Below, piece by piece: positions 4,477 through 9,582 of a stretch of 9,582 bases of DNA; the first letter of the stretch is position 1, and each line of letters begins with the position of its first letter. The stretch lies in contig DASUGM010000108.1 of assembly GCA_036274055.1 (NCBI GenBank), forward strand, positions 1 to 9,582, in the 5' to 3' direction. The position numbers were made by a program, and so were the translations under genes. Under the pieces are notes generated by a model, which searched no databases, had not been told where the DNA came from, and was given only the letters and a program-made list of their open reading frames with translations. Origin of the DNA: DASUGM01 sp036274055 (GTDB lineage Bacteria; Acidobacteriota; Vicinamibacteria; Vicinamibacterales; SCN-69-37).

Positions 4477-7119
4477 GTGTTGAGAAAAGTTTCGTTGTTT
4501 CTGGCCGCCCTGCTACTCAGCGCGGTTCCCGCGGTCGCATCCACCATCCGCGGTGTCATTTCCGATCCTTCCGGCGCCCGCCTGGCCGGTGCGCGCGTCG
4601 TCTTGCGCGATGTTGCCACCGGTCGTGAAACCGTCGTGCTGTCTGGCACCGACGGTACCTACACGATTGATGCGCCGGCCGCCGGCACCTACCTGGTCAT
4701 CGTGACTCGCGCCGGTTTCTCCGAAGCGGCGCGCACGGTCGTGCTGGCCACCGCCGAAGAAACCGTGACGCTGCCGTTTCAGCTCGAACTTGGCGCGTTG
4801 AGCTCCGAGGTCAACGTCACCGCGGCCCGATCGGCGCGCGAAGTCCGGCAGACGCCGCTGCATGTCGAGACGCTGACCCGGGACGTGATCGCACAGACGA
4901 ACCCGCTGTCGACCGGCGATGCGCTCGGCAACGCGGTCAACGTGAACCCGGTGGGGAATGGCCCCTTCGGCGTGCGGCCGCGGCTGCGCGGCCTCGACTC
5001 GACGCGACTGCTGGTGCTCGTCGACGGCGAGCGGCTCAACACCGCGCGTCAGGCGACCGATCGCACCGGCGCCGAGGTTGGCCTGGTCTCGCCTGACGAC
5101 CTCAACCGGCTCGAGATTGTCAGCGGCGCGGGCACGCTGCTGTATGGATCGGACGCGCTTGCCGGCACGATCAACATCATCACCAACGAGCCGTCGTTCT
5201 CACCCAAGCCCCAGCTGGTCTACGGTTTCAACGGCTATTACAGCTCCAACGAGATTGGGCGGCGGGGAACGTTGACCTTTGGCGTCACCGCGCCCAGGTA
5301 CGCGGTGCGCGTCCAGGGCGGATCGGAGAGGTACGAGAACTACAAGGCCGGAGCGCTTGGCGTCGAGGACACGCGGCCGTTGTTCAACGCCGGTACCCTG
5401 ACCCGCGCCGACACCATCGACACGAACTTCGGGTTCAACTTCAAGGCGTTCCCCGAACCCTTCAACGCGCCGTACGTGCGCGGCGATCGCGAGGTGCCCA
5501 ACTCGCAGGCGAACGCCACGTTCCTCAACGCGTCGGCGCTGGTCGCCCTGGGTGACCGGCGGACGCTGAAACTGCGCTACCAGCAACGCCGCATCGATGA
5601 CGCCGGCTTTCCGGACTTTGCGGCGCCGTATTTCTTCAACGCGACCTCGCTGCCGCAAAGCGATTTCGACCGCGTCTCGGCGCGGTACGAGGCGCAGACG
5701 ATCACACCGTGGTTCACCAACCTGTCAGTAACGGCCTATTACCAGCGCACCCAGCGGGTGCTGGAGAACCTGCTGCCGGTGCAATTTCCGGCGCCGACAC
5801 CGACGGCGTTCTTTCCGATCGCGGTGATGCGGCTCGACATCCTGTCGAGCACGGCGCAGCGCGTCTGGACCCCCGGCGTCGACGTCGTCGCGACGCTGAC
5901 ACCGGCGCGAAACCACTTGCTGACCGCCGGACTGACCGGCTACCGCGATCTGAGCCGCGACGACCGGACGACGACCACGCAGCTCTCCATGATCGGACAA
6001 GTCGGACTCGGCGCCTTCGGTCCGGCCGCGACGGTGTTCCCGGCGCCGATTCCCCTCGGAGACCCGGTGATCGGCCATCCAGCGCGGGTGCCGGACGCGC
6101 GCTTCCGCGACGTCGGCGTGTTCGCCCAGGACGAGTGGCGCATCCACTCGAAGGTGGCACTCGTCGGCGGGCTTCGCGGCGATTTCTACAAAGTGATCAC
6201 CGAGCCGACGCCGTTCTACGACGTCGACGACGTCGTCAGCGGCGCGGTGCCGCCGATTGATCCGGCGACGCTGCCGGATCCGAATGGCGCCTCGTACACG
6301 CGCAGCGCCCTCACCGGCGACATCGCGCTCAACGTCAACCCCGGCGGCGCGGTGACGCCGTTCATCCGCTACGGCCGCAGCTATCGTCATCCCAACCTCG
6401 AAGAGATGTTGTTCGCTGGTCCGGCGACGATCGGCAGCATCGCGCCGAACGTCACCGTGCGGCCGGAGACCGGCAAGAACTTCGACGTGGGTACCTCGTT
6501 CCGTGTGGCTCGGGTCAACGGCGGCGTCTACGGTTTTGTGAATCGCTACAGCGATTTCATTGCGCAGGATCTGGTCGTCGCGTCGACGCCGGACGGGCCG
6601 CTCGCGCAGGCAACCAACTACGCGGACGTCCGCATCGGCGGCGTGGAGATGACCGCCAACGCCCCGATCGCGATCAAGCCGGGCGTGCTCACGCTCGCCG
6701 GCGCCGCCGCGTTCATGCGCGGCACGATCACGAAGGGCGACAACCCGCTCGACGGCACCTCGCTCGACGGCACGCCGGCCGACAACATCACGCCGGCGCG
6801 GGTGCTGGCGAGCGTGCGGTTCACGCAGCCGCGCGGCCGCTGGTGGGTCGAGTACGGCGTCAGAACGCAGAGCGACGTCACCCGCGTCGCCAGCACGCTG
6901 CGCGATTCGCCGTTCCTGATCGCGCAGGACCTGCTCTCGCTCGACGGGTTCACCGTCCAGCGCCTGGGCTGGGGCCTCGATCTGTCGACCAGGACGGATC
7001 GCATCGGACTGACATTCGCGATCGAGAACCTGACCAACGCCTACTATCGCGAGCAATTCCAGTTCGCGCCGGCGCGCGGCCGCAGTTTCACCATCGGCGT
7101 CGCCATCGGAGCCTTCTGA
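4477..7119 (+). CDS. TonB-dependent outer-membrane receptor with N-terminal carboxypeptidase-regulatory-like domain
   Basis: This is an 880-residue TonB-dependent receptor, a gated outer-membrane barrel for energy-dependent uptake of a bulky ligand. A signal peptide covers residues 1-22 (hydrophobic run LFLAALLLSAVPAVAS). It is followed by a carboxypeptidase-regulatory-like beta-sandwich (about 23-105; IRGVISDPSGARLAGARV, GTYTIDAPAAGTY). The plug covers about 115-237, with characteristic RLRGLDSTRLLVLVDGERL and IVSGAGTLLYGSDALAGTIN. The barrel occupies the rest and includes the late-barrel signature YGRSYRHPNLEEMLF; the protein ends NLTNAYYREQ...GVAIGAF with a terminal phenylalanine. The plug resembles vitamin B12/heme/siderophore-type receptors more than SusC-type, but no ligand can be assigned. 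GTG 4477 is preceded by a good Shine-Dalgarno. The stop overlaps the next start by one base (TGATG), implying translational coupling with the 7-TM-like protein. The length is normal and there is no sign of disruption. Confidence 0.93.
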   Translation: MLRKVSLFLAALLLSAVPAVASTIRGVISDPSGARLAGARVVLRDVATGRETVVLSGTDGTYTIDAPAAGTYLVIVTRAGFSEAARTVVLATAEETVTLPFQLELGALSSEVNVTAARSAREVRQTPLHVETLTRDVIAQTNPLSTGDALGNAVNVNPVGNGPFGVRPRLRGLDSTRLLVLVDGERLNTARQATDRTGAEVGLVSPDDLNRLEIVSGAGTLLYGSDALAGTINIITNEPSFSPKPQLVYGFNGYYSSNEIGRRGTLTFGVTAPRYAVRVQGGSERYENYKAGALGVEDTRPLFNAGTLTRADTIDTNFGFNFKAFPEPFNAPYVRGDREVPNSQANATFLNASALVALGDRRTLKLRYQQRRIDDAGFPDFAAPYFFNATSLPQSDFDRVSARYEAQTITPWFTNLSVTAYYQRTQRVLENLLPVQFPAPTPTAFFPIAVMRLDILSSTAQRVWTPGVDVVATLTPARNHLLTAGLTGYRDLSRDDRTTTTQLSMIGQVGLGAFGPAATVFPAPIPLGDPVIGHPARVPDARFRDVGVFAQDEWRIHSKVALVGGLRGDFYKVITEPTPFYDVDDVVSGAVPPIDPATLPDPNGASYTRSALTGDIALNVNPGGAVTPFIRYGRSYRHPNLEEMLFAGPATIGSIAPNVTVRPETGKNFDVGTSFRVARVNGGVYGFVNRYSDFIAQDLVVASTPDGPLAQATNYADVRIGGVEMTANAPIAIKPGVLTLAGAAAFMRGTITKGDNPLDGTSLDGTPADNITPARVLASVRFTQPRGRWWVEYGVRTQSDVTRVASTLRDSPFLIAQDLLSLDGFTVQRLGWGLDLSTRTDRIGLTFAIENLTNAYYREQFQFAPARGRSFTIGVAIGAF

Positions 7120-7859
7120 TGACGATAGCGATCGTGCATTACGTGCCGATTGTCACGACGCTGCTGGCATTTCCGTTCGCCTTCGAGATCTTCCGGCGCT
7201 ATCGCGCGCATCCCGATCGCCTTCACCTGCTGTGGTGGGCGATCGGGATCGCCGTCTACGGCGCCGGAACGCTGACGGAAGCCCTGACGTCGCTGATCGG
7301 CTGGCGCGAACCGGTGTTTCGCGCCTGGTACATCACCGGGGCGCTGCTCGGCGGCGCGCCGCTGGCACAGGGCACCGTCTATCTGCTGTTCCGCCGGCGC
7401 GTCGCGCACGCGCTCACCGCCGTGTTGCTCGCGACGGTGGCGGTCGCGTCGTTGGCGGTGCTGTCGTCGCCGATCGACTACAGCCAGGTCGAACCGTACC
7501 GGCTGACCGGCCGCGTCTTCGCATGGCCGGGCGTCCGGCTGTTCAGCCCGTTCCTCAATCTCTACGCGGTGGTGTTCCTGATCGGCGGCGCGATCCTGTC
7601 GGCGTTGCGCTACAGCGCGCGTCCCGAGACCCGCCACCGGATGTGGGCCAACGTCCTGATTGCCGCCGGCGCCATTCTGCCCGGCATCGGCGGCACCGCG
7701 ACGCGGATGGGCTACACCGAGGTGCTCTACGTCACCGAGTTGATCGGCCTGCTCCTGACCTGGTCGGGCTATCGGCTCAGCGTCCGCGCGCCAGCTCCCC
7801 TTGCGCTTCGACAGGACTCACGGTATCCTCCTGTCGAAGCTGAAGGGGAGACTCGCTGA
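7119..7859 (+). CDS. 7-TM-like integral membrane protein of unknown function
   Basis: This encodes 246 residues starting at ATG 7119, whose A is the last base of the receptor's TGA; GGAG at 7108-7111 (7-nt spacing) supports this start. The frame is open upstream to 6843, but that part overlaps the receptor and is a shadow. Seven hydrophobic segments are likely at about 5-25, 36-58, 68-91, 97-116, 142-164, 175-193 and 202-221, with a polar loop at 118-140. The topology recalls the 7-TM sensor modules of some bacterial signalling proteins, but no output domain follows and no family is recognised. Residues 226-244 are encoded by the inverted repeat at 7795-7850, so the C-terminal tail may be shaped by RNA or DNA constraints rather than protein function. 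Translational coupling to the receptor suggests an inner-membrane partner in uptake or signalling; this is inference. Confidence 0.82.
   Translation: MTIAIVHYVPIVTTLLAFPFAFEIFRRYRAHPDRLHLLWWAIGIAVYGAGTLTEALTSLIGWREPVFRAWYITGALLGGAPLAQGTVYLLFRRRVAHALTAVLLATVAVASLAVLSSPIDYSQVEPYRLTGRVFAWPGVRLFSPFLNLYAVVFLIGGAILSALRYSARPETRHRMWANVLIAAGAILPGIGGTATRMGYTEVLYVTELIGLLLTWSGYRLSVRAPAPLALRQDSRYPPVEAEGETR
7795..7850 (+). promoter_or_regulatory. Hairpin that can sequester the padR ribosome-binding site
   Basis: The arms at 7795-7816 and 7829-7850 are complementary at 20 of 22 positions, including an uninterrupted 12-bp core (7805-7816 with 7829-7840), around a 12-nt loop (7817-7828). The right arm ends with AGGGGAG (7844-7850), the best Shine-Dalgarno for the PadR gene starting at 7860, so the folded RNA would hide it. 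A weak promoter reading also exists: TTGCGC 7801-7806, a 17-nt spacer and TATCCT 7824-7829. A transcript from there would lack the left arm and leave the site free. The pairing is seen directly; the regulatory role is inferred. The site might also be a DNA operator. Confidence 0.6.
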
Positions 7860-8192
7860 ATGGCATCCGAGCGCATCGACCTGCCGCAAGGCACCCTCGA
7901 CCTGCTGATCCTCAAGACCGTCGCCCTCGAGCCGCAGCACGGCTGGGCGATCTCCGAACGGATCAAGCAGATTTCCAGCGCCCAGCTGCAGGTGCAGCAG
8001 GGCTCGCTCTATCCGGCGCTGCACCGGCTCGAGCGCCGCGGCTGGATCGCCGCCACCTGGGGCGCGTCCGACAACAACCGGCGCGCCAAGTTCTACGCGC
8101 TGACCCGCGCCGGCCGGCGCCGGCTCGACGCCGAGACCGTGCTGTGGCGGCGGCTGACCGGCGCCGTCGGGCAGATTCTCGACGCGATCTAG
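7860..8192 (+). CDS. PadR-family transcriptional regulator
   Basis: This is a 110-residue winged-helix regulator of the short PadR type common beside ADOP permeases in Acidobacteriota. The opening LPQGTLDLLILKTVALEPQHG (about 8-28) and the recognition-helix region QQGSLYPALHRLERRGWI (46-63) are family hallmarks. The wing follows (NNRRAKFYALTRAGRRRL, 72-89), with a final helix for dimerisation (LWRRLTGAVGQILDAI). PadR proteins generally bind DNA as dimers and repress neighbouring transport or detoxification genes, often relieved by a small molecule. Here it follows the membrane-protein stop with no gap, and AGGGGAG sits 9 nt before the ATG. It is followed by the permease start 8 nt after its own stop. 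Autorepression of the padR-permease unit is likely, but no operator is identified with confidence. Confidence 0.93.
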   Translation: MASERIDLPQGTLDLLILKTVALEPQHGWAISERIKQISSAQLQVQQGSLYPALHRLERRGWIAATWGASDNNRRAKFYALTRAGRRRLDAETVLWRRLTGAVGQILDAI

Positions 8193-8196
8193 GTGA
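8191..8196 (+). promoter_or_regulatory. Shine-Dalgarno of the permease, overlapping the padR stop
   Basis: AGGTGA begins within the PadR stop codon (TAG 8190-8192) and precedes ATG 8201 at usable spacing. Ribosomes terminating on padR would sit on this site, which favours coupled translation of the two genes. Confidence 0.6.
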
Positions 8197-8200
8197 CGCG

Positions 8201-9582
8201 ATGACGCCCTTCTGGAGCGAGCTTCATCATCGCCTGCGCGCGTTGTTGCGGCCGCGCGCCGTCGAGCGCGAGCTCGACGAGGAACTCCGGTTCCATCTCG
8301 ATCAACAACGGCTGCGCGACGAGCAACGCGGTCTGGCGCCGTCGGAAGCCGGGCGCCGCGGCCGGATTGATCTCGGCGGCCTCCAGCAGGTCCGCGAGGC
8401 CTGTCGCGAAGAGCGCGGCGTCGCGCCGCTCGAGCGGCTGATGCAGGACGCCGGCTACGCGGCGCGCGCGGTGCGCAAGTCGCCGGCCTTCAGCGCCGCG
8501 GTCGTCATTACACTCGCGCTCGGCATCGGCGCCACCACCACCGTCTTCGGCATCGTCGACGGCGTGCTGCTGCGGCAGCTGCCGTATCGCGACGCGGCGC
8601 AGCTGGTTCAACTCGGTTCGACCTTCGGCACGATCCAGGTGTCGGCACTGTCGCCGCCCGACTACTTCGACATCGCGGCGCGATCGAAGACGCTCGCGGC
8701 GATCGGCGCGTCGCGCGATCAGCAGATGGATATTGCCGGCGGCGGCGCGCCCGAGCGCGTCAAGGTCGCCGCGGCCTCGGCCGCCTACTTCCAGGTGCTC
8801 GGCGTGTATCCGCTGCTGGGCAAGTCCTTCACGAGCGACAACGATCGGCGGGGCAGCGAGCCGCTGGCGATTCTGAGCTACTCGCTCTGGCAGCGCCGCT
8901 TCGGCGGCGCCGCGTTTGCGATCGGCCAGACGATCACGCTGAACAACGTTCCGCACCTGATCGTTGGCGTCATGCCGGCGGCATTCCGCGGGCCAGACGC
9001 GCTGTCGCAGCAGGACACGCAGGCCTGGATCTCCTTCGGCCGGCTGGGCGGCGTGCTCGACGATCGCGACGACGCGTCGTGGGGCGTGATTGGCCGGATG
9101 AATGCTGGTGTCGCGGTCGACGCGGTCCGCGCCGAACTCGCGTCGATCGGTCAGGACATCGGCCGCGAACATCCGCAGCAAGGCGTGCGCAAATTCTGGG
9201 TCAACCTGCTCCGCGATCAAACCGTCGGCGACGCCGGCGCGCAGTTGTGGATGCTGCTCGCGGCGGTCAGTGTGCTGCTCCTGATCGCTTGTGCGAACGT
9301 CGCCAATCTGTTTCTCGTCCGGGCGACGGAACGGACGCGTGAGATGGCGATTCGCGCGGCGATGGGCGCGGGCCGGGGCCGCGTGGCGCGGCAGTTGATC
9401 GCCGAAGGCACCATCCTCGCCCTGGCCGGTGGCGCCGTCGGCGCCGGCCTGGCGTTTGCCGGTGTCGCCGCGTTTCGCGTCTTTGCGCCGGCCGATTTGC
9501 CGCGGCTCGCCGACATCGTCGTCGACGCCCGCGTGCTCGGCGTCAGCATCGCCATCTCGGCGCTATCAGGCCTGCTCTTTGG
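8201..9582 (+). CDS. ADOP-type ABC transporter permease (MacB/FtsX-like), 3' truncated
   Basis: This frame runs open from ATG 8201 to the window edge (460 residues; the family is usually around 800-900, so roughly the second half is missing). The N-terminus carries the ADOP leader, with ELDEELRFHLDQQ (24-36) and an acidic/basic cytoplasmic helix region containing VREACREERG, then DAGYAARAVRKSPAF. TM1 is ALGIGATTTVFGIVDGVLL (about 106-124). The large extracytoplasmic MacB_PCD-like domain (about 125-345) includes VKVAAASAAYFQVLGVYPLLGK and QTITLNNVPHLIVGVMPAAF. The first FtsX unit follows: TM2 about 349-372 with CANVANLFLVRA, the cytoplasmic loop ERTREMAIRAAMGAGRGRVARQLIAEG and TM3 about 404-427. 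These permeases lack their own ATPase. By family analogy they may work in mechanotransmission or export of toxic compounds or peptides; the substrate is unknown. PadR immediately upstream is the expected regulator. Confidence 0.93.
   Translation, partial: MTPFWSELHHRLRALLRPRAVERELDEELRFHLDQQRLRDEQRGLAPSEAGRRGRIDLGGLQQVREACREERGVAPLERLMQDAGYAARAVRKSPAFSAAVVITLALGIGATTTVFGIVDGVLLRQLPYRDAAQLVQLGSTFGTIQVSALSPPDYFDIAARSKTLAAIGASRDQQMDIAGGGAPERVKVAAASAAYFQVLGVYPLLGKSFTSDNDRRGSEPLAILSYSLWQRRFGGAAFAIGQTITLNNVPHLIVGVMPAAFRGPDALSQQDTQAWISFGRLGGVLDDRDDASWGVIGRMNAGVAVDAVRAELASIGQDIGREHPQQGVRKFWVNLLRDQTVGDAGAQLWMLLAAVSVLLLIACANVANLFLVRATERTREMAIRAAMGAGRGRVARQLIAEGTILALAGGAVGAGLAFAGVAAFRVFAPADLPRLADIVVDARVLGVSIAISALSGLLF

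Noticed and set aside
5725..7056. Minus-strand open frame of 443 codons inside the TonB receptor
   Set aside because: It is antisense to a well-supported receptor and shows no recognisable domain.
8189..9220. Minus-strand open frame of 343 codons opposite the permease
   Set aside because: The plus-strand frame has clear ADOP/FtsX motifs; the antisense product is low-complexity Arg/Ala/Glu-rich.

Overview
The window is G+C-rich, gene-dense bacterial DNA, most likely from an Acidobacteriota member (a Vicinamibacteria-like lineage is my best guess). The strongest support is the pair at 7860-9582: a short PadR-type regulator followed immediately by a large FtsX/MacB-like permease with the N-terminal features of the Acidobacterial Duplicated Orphan Permease (ADOP) family. 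A DUF4159 protein and a TonB-dependent receptor with an N-terminal carboxypeptidase-regulatory-like domain fit the same phylum. No rRNA, tRNA, CRISPR array, integrase or transposase was seen.

Left part (1-3740): the 3' end of a secreted BNR/beta-propeller-like protein (+ strand, cut by the window edge) converges on a minus-strand run. Read in its own direction, that run is a DUF4159 protein (3714-2968), a small stand-alone histidine-kinase-type ATPase domain (2895-2335) and a signal-peptide-bearing putative outer-membrane beta-barrel (2126-1053). The gaps at 910-1052 and 2127-2334 each hold a 39-bp near-perfect inverted repeat.

Centre (3741-4476): a small hydrophobic protein of unknown function is divergent from the DUF4159 gene. 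It is followed by a 250-bp gap built from octamer-like CGATCG/CCCGATCG runs in inverted orientation.

Right part (4477-9582): four closely packed plus-strand genes look like one transcription unit. They are a TonB-dependent outer-membrane receptor, a 7-TM-like inner-membrane protein (TGATG overlap), a PadR regulator (start codon directly after the preceding stop) and an ADOP-type permease (8-nt gap, cut by the window end). A plausible reading is an envelope module: outer-membrane uptake or sensing, an inner-membrane partner, a repressor and a MacB-like permease. The substrate cannot be read from the sequence. The padR Shine-Dalgarno lies inside one arm of a 22-bp inverted repeat (7795-7850), which suggests conditional translation of padR and the permease.

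The most unusual content is in the gaps. Three of them carry long imperfect palindromes, each built from a different short oligomer, with no transposase and no obvious target-site duplication. I found no clear new defence or metabolic system. The palindromes and the padR leader hairpin are the parts most worth following up.
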